Shown: positions 53,941 through 64,000 of the stretch, piece by piece
Layout: each line of letters begins with the position of its first letter
How positions within the stretch are numbered: position 1 is the first letter of the stretch
Source of the DNA: Taxillus chinensis
Taxonomy: Eukaryota; Streptophyta; Magnoliopsida; Santalales; Loranthaceae
DNA length: 64,000 bases
Assembly (NCBI GenBank): GCA_023512835.1
Contig: JAKCVP010000409.1
Coordinates: 51,804 to 115,803, forward strand
Direction of reading: 5' to 3'
Notes under the pieces: generated by a model
Seen by the model: the letters and a program-made list of their open reading frames with translations, nothing else
Databases searched by the model: none
Told to the model about the DNA's origin: nothing
Program-made: the position numbers and the translations under genes

Positions 53941-56341
53941 ATGGTCTTGTTGCGCCGTACTCGCGCAGGCAATGCGACGGCACATGAAGACATTCCGCCA
54001 GTCTCTCGTTGGAGCTTGGGCATCCTCCAAGCGGAGACCGAAGAAGTCCCAGGTATGCCTCCTGGCTGTCAATGCTCTGCAACAAGACAAAAATCATCTC
54101 TAACGGCCTCTTGCCTCAGGCTCTGTGCTGCTCCTGTCCGCTGGCTCTAAGAATGCCCCTCTTGGTATGCAGCACAACCCAAGCCGCCGCTCTGCCTCTT
54201 CGCTGCCATCGCAAGACTGCGATTTCGATAACGACCGCAGAACAAGACAACGTTCGCCCGCTTCCACCGTCAAGAAGTCTCGAGATGGCAAGATCATCCT
54301 CGAGCCTCAGCCAGAAGACTCTGCCAACGACCCGCTTAACTGGGCCAGCTGGCGTCGAGATCTCGCTCTGATAAGCATCGGTCTGTACTGCATGGTTGGT
54401 GGAGGGTAGGTTTTCAACCCTTTGCCGCACACCAAGATCTTGCTGACTCTCCTTCAAGCATGACGCCTGTGCTGGCTGCAGGCTTTCCCAATGTCGCTGC
54501 CACCTACCACGTGTCTCAGGCGCAGGTCGCCCTGACCACTGGACTCTACATGCTAGGCCTCGGCTTGGGCAGTGTTATCTGGTCTCCAACAGCCATCTTA
54601 TTCGGCAAGCGGCCAGTCTACCTCTTCACATGCGTGCTCTTCATCCTGTCCGGCATCTGGTGCGCCCTGTCACCGAGCTTCGGCTCGCTGATTGTCGCTC
54701 GCATCTTTCAGGGCTTGTCAGTCGCGCCAGTCGAGTGCTTGCCATCCGCTAGCATTGCTGAGATTTTCTTCCTACATGAGCGCGCATACCGCTTAGGCAT
54801 ATACACGCTTCTGCTTCTCGGCGGCAAGAACTTGTCCCCACTAGCCAGCGCGGCCATTATTCAGCGGCTGGGATGGCAGTGGGTCTTTTACATCATTGCC
54901 ATGATCGTTGCACTTTGCGGCGTTCTGCTCTTCTTTTTCGTTCCTGAGACCTTCTGGGACAGAACCCCAAGGCCGAATGAGCACCATGCCAATGCGCTAA
55001 AGATTGCTCTGAAAAGATACTCATCTGTGCATGGTGGAGCTAAAGAGCATACGCGTTCTCATTTACAGTCGCCCAGAGGTCATTGTGATGTGAGCTACGA
55101 TCTAGAGAAGGGAACGGACAACACGACATTGGGAGTCCAGAGTCCGGGTCCACTTAAGAGGGCACACTTTGAGCATGAGGGCGGCGAAGACTCTGTTCAA
55201 GTCCGTAACGAAGTCATCTTGTCCACGCAAGGGACCGATAAACAACCACAGCCACTCGCACGTCAAGAATCAGGCTTAGATGCGGCGTCGTCATCCCCAG
55301 TGCGAACATCTGTCTCTCTACCAACCTTGGTAGGGGAGTCACAGATGGAGCGCACAGCAGGATACAGTGCAGATGACTCGGACGAGTCGAAGACATCGTA
55401 CACTGAGCACTGGAGAATGGCGCCTGCAAAATCATGTGAGTTTTCTGCACAGGGCATGCGTATATCCTATTGTTAACAAGTTTCAGACGTTCGCACCCTT
55501 CGACCATGGGACGGACGCTTCAGACACGACAACTGGTTCAAGGTAGCGCTAAGACCATTTGTACTTTTTGCGTACCCGTCGATACTTTGGAGTGCTATCG
55601 TGTATGCGCTCTCGGTCGGTTGGCTCATCGTGCTGTCCGAGTCAGCGAGTGAAATCTATCGGTCGTCGGACAAGTATGGGTTCTCTGCATTGGGTGTCGG
55701 ATTGGTCTACATCAGTCCCTTTATCGTGAGTTCTGTCCTGATGGTCGAAGCAGATTGCGGGCCTTTCTCACCACTAGACAGGGAGGCGTGTTGGGTACGG
55801 CAGTGGCAGGGAAGCTGAGCGATGTGATTGTTCAAGCAATGGCACACCGGAATGGTGGCGTGTACGAGCCCGAGTTTCGTTTAGTAATGGGCATTCCAAT
55901 TGCCATGTCGTCGTGCATGGGGCTCATGGGCTACGGATGGTCCGCAGAGAACAAGGACGCGTGGATTGTGCCGACGGTGTTCTTTGGCATCATCAGCTTT
56001 GGGTGCTCGCTAGGCTCTACGACGTCAATTACGTTTGCTGTCGACTCGTACCGGCAGTACGCGGGCGAGGCACTGGCAAGTTTTGCCCAGTAAGTGTTCA
56101 CTTGGAGCGGAGAGTGACTAACAGCATACAGGTGACTCTGAACTTTTCGAAGAACGTTCTTCACGGATTCATCTTCTCCCTATTCTTCAACCGCTGGCTA
56201 GAAGCTGATGGAGCCAAGACGGTGTTCCTCGCGCTCGGAGGGATCCAGCTCTTCTTCATGCTGTCAACGCCGTTCTTGTACGTGTACGGTAAGCGGTGCA
56301 GAATGTGGACGGTGCGGGCGAACCTGATGGAACGCTTCTGA
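53941..56341 (+). CDS. Major facilitator superfamily transporter (DHA1-like)
   Basis: Six exons: 53941-54052, 54120-54405, 54459-55435, 55487-55725, 55782-56075, 56132-56341; 705 aa. The start of the membrane domain reads DPLNWASWRRDLALISIGLYC, typical of fungal DHA1 drug:H+ antiporter-like members. TM2-3 carries GLGLGSVIWSPTAILFGKRPVYL, TM4 ARIFQGLSVAPVE, and TM10-11 DSYRQYAGEALVTLNFSKNV. A 170-residue hydrophilic loop (residues about 310-480) lies between TM6 and TM7. The substrate is unknown. The last intron (56076-56131) most plausibly uses GC (CTG|GCAAGT...CAG), giving EAL-VTLNFSKN; a GT donor nearby would insert extra residues. Exon 1 is the least certain. Confidence 0.88.
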
Positions 56342-57224
56342 GGCAGGCGAGTTAGTCAGACGGCAGCTGGGCAGCGCAAGTGGCATGCAGCCAATTAGAG
56401 CAGATATTGACCGTAGACGAAGAGGGTGGGGAACAAGACACGCGGAGGGCGATGGCAGAACAAGCGCCGTCTGCGCTTATCCTTGGTCGTCGTCGTCGTC
56501 GGGACTGGCTGCGTGACTTTACTCCTCCTCTGCACGCTGCTGCTGCGCCTGCCTCGGGTCGCTTGAAAATATGTGAGGTGCATTCAGTACCGCACTGATG
56601 CCCGTGGTAGAGGTCTGCACTGATGTGATGGAGGTCTGCACCTTCCCACGTGCGAATCTGTCCAGCACCGGCGAACCTCTGACGCCTCTCCAGCGCACAC
56701 CTCATGCACCTCTCCACGAGCAGACGACACATCAACAAGAAGCCTCCACGGCACCCAATTCACCTTACTCTCGTCACTCTGTCCACGGCCTCGCGCGAGC
56801 CCGTCACCCTCCTCCGCCGCATCGACTTGCGCGCCAACGTTCATCAATCACTTACTCCTGCTTCTGCTGCTCCTCTAATTTCGCGACGTTCCGCCCTAAG
56901 CTTGTGCACTCTACCTTCCGTATCCCATCTTCGACCGCACGCCTTCAGCTTTCACTTATTAAACCTACCTCTTCCTCCTCCTCCTCCACCCTCACTCAGC
57001 ACGCGCGCGCGAAGCATCCCAATGCCCTGGCCGAGAATACGCTAGCAGTCGCTGCTTTTCTTGGTAGCCTCTTCGTCATCCCAACGCGACCGTTTTGACA
57101 GCCCGCCCAGCCACGCCATTATCTCGACCGCTCACTTCCCAGCCTCTCCAGCCAAGTAATGCAGCTTCCGAGCACTGCTTTGCTCTTCTGATTTTCCTCT
57201 TCCCTAATCTTCCGCCCGCTCACT
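56342..57224. other. Intergenic region, probably holding a missed first exon
   Basis: About 880 bp, strongly CT-rich on + from 56640 onward. It probably contains the promoter, 5' UTR and perhaps the initiating exon of the next gene. None of the ATGs here could be joined convincingly. Confidence 0.4.
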
Positions 57225-59960
57225 TTGTCTCCGTCGAGCGCTCCACCGGGCCCCGGGATTATTCTCCGTCTCGTCCCACGGCCCAACGCCGACGCGCTCA
57301 TCTTGTCTGGTCTGCTTCAACAGTTGCCGACCGTGTCGCGCCCACCGCATCATCCTTCTAACGATACCCACGACCCTCTTGCTGCTCATCCTCCTTCTCG
57401 TCTCTACGAGCATCACTCGCATCCCTCCTCCTCTGACAGCGAGCCCCGTCTCTCTCGTACACTACGTCGCACGCCACGCCTTGAAGACCAGGCCCCCTCT
57501 CGAGCACGATCAGCCGAGGCAGCCTCTCAACTACACCCTGCAAGGCCCACTGTACGCTTCGTCGACGACCAGCCAGCCGATTCGAGCTCGCGCTCTCGTT
57601 CCTGCTCAGCTGCGCCGTCCGCTTGGCAAGTCGCGGAGCATTTGATCGCGCCAACGCATCCCGTTGTTCACGTGTCCGCCCGCACTGCGTCTGCCATTCT
57701 CTATACACTCGAGGAGGCCCTGCGTCAGCCCTTTCATTTCACTGCAGACTTGGATGAAGAGAGCGCGTCAATGTCAGAGTTGCTTGGTGGTCCTGCTGGT
57801 GTCAGCCGAGCTCACAATGGTGCAACAAGAGGCGGCGCCGGTCCTGTGCCTGTGCCGCAAGCCCCTGCGTCAGGCGTTAGAACCCCAACGGAGATTATGA
57901 GGAGTCGTCAGGCACGCGAAGCCGCTCGTGCTGAACGCAGGAAGGAGGAGGAGATGCAAGAAGCTGAGCGAACGCGACGATTCCAGGAAGAAGAGCGAAG
58001 GAAGAGTGCGGAGCGTAGAGCTCAGGCTGCTGGCGTTTCAACTGCTGCTCCACAGCGGGACTCTGGCTATCGAAGCGCCACTGTTACTCAGGCTGGCTTC
58101 ACTCCTGCCCAAGAGCCCTATCAACCTCCAAACATGGGCCAGGTCCCTTCCGTACCCGTATCCTTGCAAGCTACCCAGACTGCATCCCCACCTCCCAAGC
58201 GCGAGTCTGCAATCACAAGTGCCGCACCAGTCGCTAAACCTGGCTATGCCGTTGCTGATCCAACCACTGCGAGTCGCCAAGGCACCCAGTCGTCCAAAGC
58301 GAGGGGCGCGTCACTGCCTCAAGACTACACACGCGCGAATCTGCCACAGGCTACGTCTGGCCGATCGGTCCCGCACCCGCAAGTGCAGCAGCAGCAGCAG
58401 CAGCAGTCAAGAGTTGCTTCTGGGTCGGCACAGGCTGCCCCAGCTCCCACAGCAGCTACGGGTGTTTCGCGCGAGGACTCGACGGCACAGCGTCCTACGG
58501 ATCCCAACAAGTCTTCGTTTCCTCATGCCTTTGAGAGATGGGAGACCCTCTCGTCTCACTTTGAAGGTCTGACATCCTACTGGATTCGCCGAATGGAGCA
58601 AAACAACGAAGACATTAGGCGCGATCCAATATCACAGCAAATGTCACGGCAGATTACCGACCTTTCAGCTGCTGGTGCAAACTTGTTCCACGCCGTCGTG
58701 GAGCTGCAAAGGCTTCGTGCTTCATCCGAACGAAAATTCCAACGCTGGTTTTTTGAAACTCGCGCTGATCAGGAAAGGGCGCGGGAAACGCAGGCTCATC
58801 TTCAGAATGCCTTGGACACCGAGCGTCAGGCACGAGCAGAAGAAGCCCAAACGTTCCAGCAGACATCGTTTGCAGCAAATGATAGGCAATTACAGGACCT
58901 GAAGCGCGAATTACAGATTTGCAAGGATGAAGCACGGCGTGCCTGGGAAGAGCTTGGACAGCGCGAGCAGCTCGATCGTGAGCGTGTCTTTAAGCTCCGG
59001 GACGGCTACGCAGTCGACATCTTGGGCATTCAGGTAGTGCCTCAGCAGATGATGAGTCGCGATGCAAGCTTGGCACGTCCGGCCACTCGCGGAACATACA
59101 CGGGACCTGCTGCAGCCACCGCCTTGCAAACGCAAGACCTGCCCCAGACTCAGCCGTACACTGAAGAAGCATCTCCGATTGAGACTGACCCCTTCTCGGG
59201 TAGCGAGCCCCCAATGCTGCAGTCCGTTCCCGCAGCAACGACATCCGGACCCCATGATCCCTTTTTGACGAGCACTAGTACATCACAGCCGACATTCAGT
59301 GCTGGGCCAGCGCGACAGTCTCAGATCGCATTCGCGGCCATTGGCAGTAGCATGGCGTCTGAACCCGAGCGCTTCTACCGGACTGCACAGACGCAATCCC
59401 ACTCGGCAGCGCATGGGCACGAACCTCCGGCAGCGCACTCACGCCAGACGCCAGTAGCCATGTCAGAGGGCGAGTCCGACGACGGCTTTGCGATTGATGA
59501 CCGAGGAAACATTATACATGACGAGCGGGGAAATCCGATCCCTTTCCGGTCTCTAGCTGCACTGCAACAGCCGCGTTCCGATCATCCCTCACCAATCGCA
59601 GAGGAGTTGGCTACCGATTTCACACGAGGACAGCAGCGTGTCCAAGCCTATGGACGCAATGAGTCGACTGAAGCCGCCCCTCATGACAATGTAGGTCGAG
59701 CCGCTGTAGGGCAGCGCGCAAACGAAGCAGCATCGAATCCGCACGGCGCATTACCCGACTACAGCGGCCAAGGCTACGGCGATGATGATGACGAAGATGA
59801 CCTTGATCTTGGAGCAGAAAAGGGTCACGAAGGAGACAATTGGGAAGGAGTTCCAACCGGAGCGGCGCGTCACCACCATCCGACTCGACTAAGTGACGTG
59901 CTCGAAGAAGACGAACGTAGCGGAGGCGGTGCAAGCGGGCGGGACTCGCAGATTTTCTAA
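57225..59960 (+). CDS. Large conserved-looking fungal protein with coiled coil, function unknown; start uncertain
   Basis: Open frame of 911 codons without introns. Conserved-looking blocks: VSARTASAILYTLEEALRQPF, then an Arg/Glu-rich helix (REAARAERRKEEEMQEAE), then HAFERWETLSSHFEGLTSYWIRRMEQN with ITDLSAAGANLFHAVVELQRLRASSERKFQRWFFETRADQE. These last blocks I recall from uncharacterised ascomycete proteins. A coiled coil follows, then a long Gln/Ser/Pro-rich tail and an acidic stretch (DDDDEDDLDLG) near the end. The first ATG is only at 57771, after the first conserved block, so the true start is probably in an upstream exon; 57225 is just the left limit of the open frame. A CAG run encodes seven glutamines (58386-58406). 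Confidence 0.75.
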   Translation: MSPSSAPPGPGIILRLVPRPNADALILSGLLQQLPTVSRPPHHPSNDTHDPLAAHPPSRLYEHHSHPSSSDSEPRLSRTLRRTPRLEDQAPSRARSAEAASQLHPARPTVRFVDDQPADSSSRSRSCSAAPSAWQVAEHLIAPTHPVVHVSARTASAILYTLEEALRQPFHFTADLDEESASMSELLGGPAGVSRAHNGATRGGAGPVPVPQAPASGVRTPTEIMRSRQAREAARAERRKEEEMQEAERTRRFQEEERRKSAERRAQAAGVSTAAPQRDSGYRSATVTQAGFTPAQEPYQPPNMGQVPSVPVSLQATQTASPPPKRESAITSAAPVAKPGYAVADPTTASRQGTQSSKARGASLPQDYTRANLPQATSGRSVPHPQVQQQQQQQSRVASGSAQAAPAPTAATGVSREDSTAQRPTDPNKSSFPHAFERWETLSSHFEGLTSYWIRRMEQNNEDIRRDPISQQMSRQITDLSAAGANLFHAVVELQRLRASSERKFQRWFFETRADQERARETQAHLQNALDTERQARAEEAQTFQQTSFAANDRQLQDLKRELQICKDEARRAWEELGQREQLDRERVFKLRDGYAVDILGIQVVPQQMMSRDASLARPATRGTYTGPAAATALQTQDLPQTQPYTEEASPIETDPFSGSEPPMLQSVPAATTSGPHDPFLTSTSTSQPTFSAGPARQSQIAFAAIGSSMASEPERFYRTAQTQSHSAAHGHEPPAAHSRQTPVAMSEGESDDGFAIDDRGNIIHDERGNPIPFRSLAALQQPRSDHPSPIAEELATDFTRGQQRVQAYGRNESTEAAPHDNVGRAAVGQRANEAASNPHGALPDYSGQGYGDDDDEDDLDLGAEKGHEGDNWEGVPTGAARHHHPTRLSDVLEEDERSGGGASGRDSQIF
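58386..58406 (+). repeat. (CAG)7 coding triplet repeat
   Basis: Seven CAG codons encoding polyglutamine in the large coiled-coil protein. It is likely polymorphic. Confidence 0.9.
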
Positions 59961-60708
59961 AGGTGGCGTTCGACGCAAAGCATGGGGCGTCTACAGTAAG
60001 CTTGTCTTTCATATGCTCTGCATGGCGAAGGTGTCCAGGCGAGGCCAGCCGACAGATTGCTGCGGCCTCTTTTTCAACCTCGTTTGACCGCTCAGACCGC
60101 GGCGGGACGCGGAATCTTTTTGGCTTTCTCTAGTGGGTTTGCGTACATGCCAGCATGGAGAATGAGGGAAAACAGGACGCCTCCGTACAAAAAGGAGCTT
60201 CACGGCATTGGCGAGATTGGGGAGATGTGTGCATACCTTGTTCTGCTGAACAGATCTCGTTGGACGGCAGTAGATGAGATAGATATCCTCTTGGGAGCTT
60301 GTCGGGCTCACAACGTGCTATCACCTTGGCAGCAAGGCATCTACCCTCAGGTAACCCACCTAATACGATGTGGTCGAGGCGCCCAGTGATGCGGTGTCTC
60401 GCAGACGCTCCCTTGTCTCTTTCCTTCTTCTTTCTTTCCTTCTTCCTTCTTTTCTTCTTCTTTCTTTCGTTCGTCTCTCTTTGCCTACTTGCTATGTGGC
60501 CTGGGCTTTCGGACTTATAAGAAACCGCTGACAATAGATTCCGGTTCGTGTCTACCCATATTAGATACATGTACAATGTCACAGAACGCCTCCTTGATAA
60601 ATCTATTGTTGCAAATCTCTCTAGTCTAAGCTTCCCTCATCCTGTATATAGCGTCAACCGCCATTCGCCTGAATTTACCTGACCTGCTTCGTGTCCGTCC
60701 GATTAATC
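59961..60708. other. Convergent intergenic region with long pyrimidine tract
   Basis: About 750 bp between converging genes. A nearly pure CT tract lies at about 60412-60482. No gene was recognised; the two 3' UTRs lie here. Confidence 0.5.
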
Positions 60709-63249
60709 CTAAGTAGTCATCCAATCGTAGCCATTCATAGAGTTCATAGCCATGGCATTCCAGTCCAATGACGCAAAATCAAATTCCATCTGCGCCTGAC
60801 TAGGCATGGAAAAGCTGCCGGAGATTCCAAATCCCTGAGCAGTAAAGGCAAGAGGGCCAGTGGTCCCGAATCCTACGGCGGCGCCCGCTGCATCGAGTGC
60901 TGCTGCGCCCGTCTCTGCCCTTGCGATATCGCTCATTGGGCCCTCGATGCGCCCTACGTCAGATGCGGCAGCGGAGATACCTTCCATGTCACGTACCTTT
61001 TCCTGCACTCTCCTTACAATCTGGGGCGGCTCCTCTGGCTCGCCCATGCACCGGAACACGGCGTCTCTGGCCTGCCAGGCCTGCATGACCATGCGGCAAA
61101 AGATCAGTGCCAGATGCGGATTGTCGTACTTTTCCTCCGACATGTACGTTTCTGAGAAGCGAACTTGGTAGTTGGCATCCATAATCTCCCAGCATTTTCT
61201 TGCATGCGGACCCACGGGTCGACGCTTCAGGTCCTGCGTCAGATGTAGGTACGCGGGGAAAGCTAACAGGCTATTAGATACCAGTCTTATACCCAAGAGG
61301 AACAGCAGCGAGGGCTTCAAGGCAAGATAGACTTACGAAAGTAAAATTGTATGAGCCATGCGTAACCTCGAATCAGCGGTGAGGTGAGGAGCGTCGTGTC
61401 GCACTCAAATGTGCGCATTGCGTGCCCAATGGCTGCATCACGCTGAGCATCGGATTGAGGAGTCTTCGACCGCGCCTGTCGCGCATATTGTTCTATCAAG
61501 CGATTCTTCGCAATGTAGCCACGCGCGGTCCAGATTGTCATGAAGTGGAGCGGATTCTGCGGATCGCAATGGCGAAGGTATTTCTCCTCGATGCGGCGCT
61601 CGAGGGCGATAAGTTCATCGCCTCCTGGTGGCAGAGGTACCGGTTGAACTTCGCGTGCCATGGACTTCAGTGCTGGATTGACAAACGTGAGGTAATATTG
61701 ACAGTTGCGGATAAAATCTAGAATCTCTGCGCGAACAACTGTGAAGAGTGCTTCAGCAGAGACCGAATGAGCAACGGGCGGTAGAGACATCTCCGCCCGA
61801 AGGTCAAAGTCGTTGATATTGAGGGGTGTCTTGCAGTCCCATGTGGGATCCAACTGCGTTACCTTGTGATCGGACATTTCAGAAATGCGCACGTCGAACA
61901 GTAGCATAGCCCACCAGAGGCGGCGACGCATCTCGGCCTCGAGAATAGGACAGCGCGCGTTCGCTGCTTCGGAATGAATGCCTATACGTTTTGCAATGCG
62001 GATCGACACGCCGAACATGCATGACAGCGAGCGAGGATCAGAGTAGCGGCGGGCAGACACCAGGTACAGGAAGAGCGCCACGAGAGTATCGCGATCACTG
62101 GACCGTAGGAAACCAACGCGAAGAAGGGCTTGTTGACAGCCGTAACGGTAGTTTGTGAGCAGATCATTCTTGGGTACCCCGAAACGAGTTTGACAGTGGT
62201 CCGCAGAGAGACTTTGGACAGCAACGCAATAGATGGAGAACAGTAAGCCCTCTAGTACAGGATCGATGTGCTCGAGATCATTGATGGCCTCGACAATACG
62301 CGCTTGCAGTGTTGGGGTATGAGTGACCTTGAGCAGTGGGTTGACGTTGTCCAGGTAGATCTGCCATAGCCTAAAGATGTTCGCCTGACTAGGGTGCATG
62401 GTAGCAAGGCTAGCTTTGGCATGACGAGCTCCGAATAGGAGAATTTCATCACCCTCAAACAGCCTATCAAATGACCTCTTGACGACTGCCTCTCGGATGC
62501 GTGTCGGTGAGTCGTTATCGGACGAGTCTGACTGATCATTGCCATCTTCAAACTAAAAGCGAATGTCAGCATTGATAAGTGAGAGAACGTGCACGGCAAT
62601 AATTGTTTGGTGGCGCAAGCAACTCCGACAGTGGTACAGTACTTGCGCAGGTTCCACGTCACGACCCTATGGACGAGTGCACTCCACTTAGCACGAAGGT
62701 GAACGAAGACGCTGCTCAATGTTGGACAAAAAGCAAAGACTAGGGTGTGCGTCACGCTCGGGTTCTACGCACATTTTGCTTCATCACTTGCCAGAAGGTT
62801 TTGGCATCATGATCCTTGTCCGACTTGACCGTGTCTCGTGGCGACGCGCCTGAGTGTGAGGTCATGTGAGGATCGCCATCAGAGTCATCCCTGGTAATCG
62901 CGTCGGACTGCTGGTGAGATGTAGAGGGATGCAAGGGCTGAAAATCAACGCCATGCTGCCGCAGCAAGTTCTCGTAATGTCTTAGCCGCTCTAAGAGCTC
63001 TCTCTCAGGAAACCTTCGCCGGCGTGGACGTTGCGTGAGGCCAGCAGGAATGCATTGAGCATTTGCACGCTGGCAATTCGCGCAAGGGAAGTTGCGGTCA
63101 CACTTGACCTTGCGTTGTTGGCAGAGCACACAAGCCAGAACACGCTGAGACTTTGCTGCTCCTACCGCAGGTCGCGCGGATGGTGGCACTAGTGGAGGCG
63201 AGGCACCATCAGAAGAGGCGACACTCTTCTCGGGCGTGGGTAAAGCCAT
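60709..63249 (-). CDS. Zn2Cys6 binuclear-cluster transcription factor
   Basis: Three exons: 63249-62773, 62552-61337, 61262-60709; 748 aa. The DNA-binding cluster is at residues 40-66 (C-x2-C-x6-C-x5-C-x2-C-x6-C: ACVLCQQRKVKCDRNFPCANCQRANAQC). A basic linker and short coiled coil follow (RRRRFPERELLERLRHYENLLRQHG). The Fungal_trans middle homology region is in exon 2 (MHPSQANIFRLWQIYLDNVNPLLKVTHTPTLQ, RRRLWWAMLLFDVRISEM). The C-terminus is probably an activation region (FDFASLDWNAM). ATG 63249 is the first in frame. Intron 1 is 220 bp, long for this window; a GT-AG choice there gives KQN-FEDGND, matching the usual linker layout. The target genes are unknown. Confidence 0.92.
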
Positions 63250-63882
63250 CTTCGCAAGGACGCCGGGTTGTAGGTAGGCAGACGCAGTAGAGAAAGTAGG
63301 TAAGATAGAGGCTGGCTGGACTTTAGAAAAGACCGAGGCGGCAGGCGGCCTTTGTAGCCGTCCGACCACGTTATTCGATAGCGCCCACTGGCGCCATCTA
63401 GCGCTCGATGGGGGCTGCCGCTAGCCCTCTGTAGAGATGAAGCCGTCCACTGTCAGGGTCAGTCTCGGAGGTGGTGCGCCCGCAGTCGCATCTTCAGCGG
63501 CGGAAGCGTCCAGGCGGGCCATAGCAGCGGGCAGAATAGGATGGACGGCGCCTCGAAATCCCTCCAAGGAAAAAGAGACGGGCGAGGATTGGTCGGCAGG
63601 TAAGGGAATGGAAAGGTGGAAAGGAGTAGGTAGGTAGGCACGGTAGGTAAACGTGGAGATGGGAGGTAAGCTCCACGGACAAGCTCCACGAAGCGACGGT
63701 CGCTCCTGCCGTTGCGACGCTCAACGATGCATGCTGAGAACTTCGGGGCCCCGTAACCACCGACAAAGGCATACAACAAATCGTATAACTAGTTGTCAGG
63801 ATGGCGCCTCTTCTCACAGCTGATACATCATCGTCTGCTCTGTCCCATCAGTCGCCTCGCGTGCAGCCTGCCTTTGAGAAAC
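63250..63882. other. Divergent promoter region with TAGG repeat
   Basis: About 630 bp between the transcription factor gene and the partial gene at the right edge. A GTAG/TAGG block lies at 63625-63650. No other feature recognised. Confidence 0.45.
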
Positions 63883-64000
63883 ATGTCCGACGCAGCATCA
63901 CGCCGACCCTCCTCGGAGGGCTCCATCACAGAGCCCAAGGGAGACAATACGCTACAGCGCACCCAGACTGAGGAGAACTTCAACCTCAAGTCCCCCTCCT
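63883..64000 (+). CDS. N-terminus of an unidentified gene, cut by right edge
   Basis: An ATG at 63883 (context AACATGTCC) opens a frame (MSDAASRRPSSEGSITEPKG...) that stays open to the window end, 39 residues. The composition (Ser, polar, charged) is like the disordered N-terminus of a fungal cytosolic or membrane protein. It is too short to assign. Confidence 0.45.
   Translation, partial: MSDAASRRPSSEGSITEPKGDNTLQRTQTEENFNLKSPS

Noticed and set aside
53941..63249. MFS transporter plus Zn2Cys6 factor as part of a secondary-metabolite cluster
   Set aside because: No polyketide synthase, NRPS, terpene cyclase or tailoring enzymes lie nearby; the methyltransferase at 16.9-19.4 kb is too far and unlike tailoring enzymes.

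Overview
The window looks like chromosomal DNA of a filamentous ascomycete (Pezizomycotina, most likely a Dothideomycete). The evidence is short introns (about 47-90 bp, GT-AG with CTRAY-type branch sites), a HET-domain gene, a CFEM/GPI protein, a Zn2Cys6 regulator, and two AT-rich blocks almost without CpA and TpG dinucleotides, which is the signature of repeat-induced point mutation (RIP). The class-level placement is inference.

Layout. 1-31 kb is gene-rich: a DUF5872-like charged protein (cut by the left edge), a mitochondrial HAD hydrolase (HDHD5/CECR5 type), an unrecognised conserved-looking protein, AMP deaminase, an SH3BGRL-domain protein divergent from an ELMO/CED-12 protein, a SAM-dependent methyltransferase, ribulose-phosphate 3-epimerase (8 exons), a YAT-type amino acid permease, a PMT4-type protein O-mannosyltransferase, a HET-domain protein and a Ser/Thr-rich GPI protein. 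A small secreted six-cysteine protein lies about 0.5 kb from the first AT-rich block. That block (32.13-35.56 kb) is bounded by 26-bp terminal inverted repeats and carries nested solo-LTR-like copies. From 37.9 to 51 kb come a CFEM-GPI protein, CMS1, SHY1/SURF1 divergent from an ER-type UBX protein, TMA22/DENR, a PLP-dependent decarboxylase and a C2H2 zinc-finger protein. A second RIP block (about 51.5-53.5 kb) has further short repeat elements with target-site duplications. The right end holds an MFS transporter, a large unrecognised coiled-coil protein, a Zn2Cys6 transcription factor and the first codons of another gene.

Functional links. The genes are mostly unrelated housekeeping genes, as is usual in fungal chromosomes. 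Three (SHY1, CMS1, TMA22) serve cytochrome oxidase assembly, ribosome biogenesis and translation. PMT4, the GPI protein, the CFEM protein and the small secreted protein all concern the secretory pathway and cell surface. I see no convincing secondary-metabolite cluster, tRNA, rRNA or CRISPR.

The most unusual items are: a 173-bp repeat made almost entirely of consecutive hairpins between 11-bp inverted ends with a perfect 5-bp target-site duplication; 441-bp solo-LTR-like copies whose ends escaped RIP while their interiors did not; the TIR pair enclosing the first AT-rich block; and three GC-AG introns with the same GCAAGT donor in three different genes. Exon boundaries were set by eye from reading frame, splice consensus and remembered family sequence, not by transcript data.
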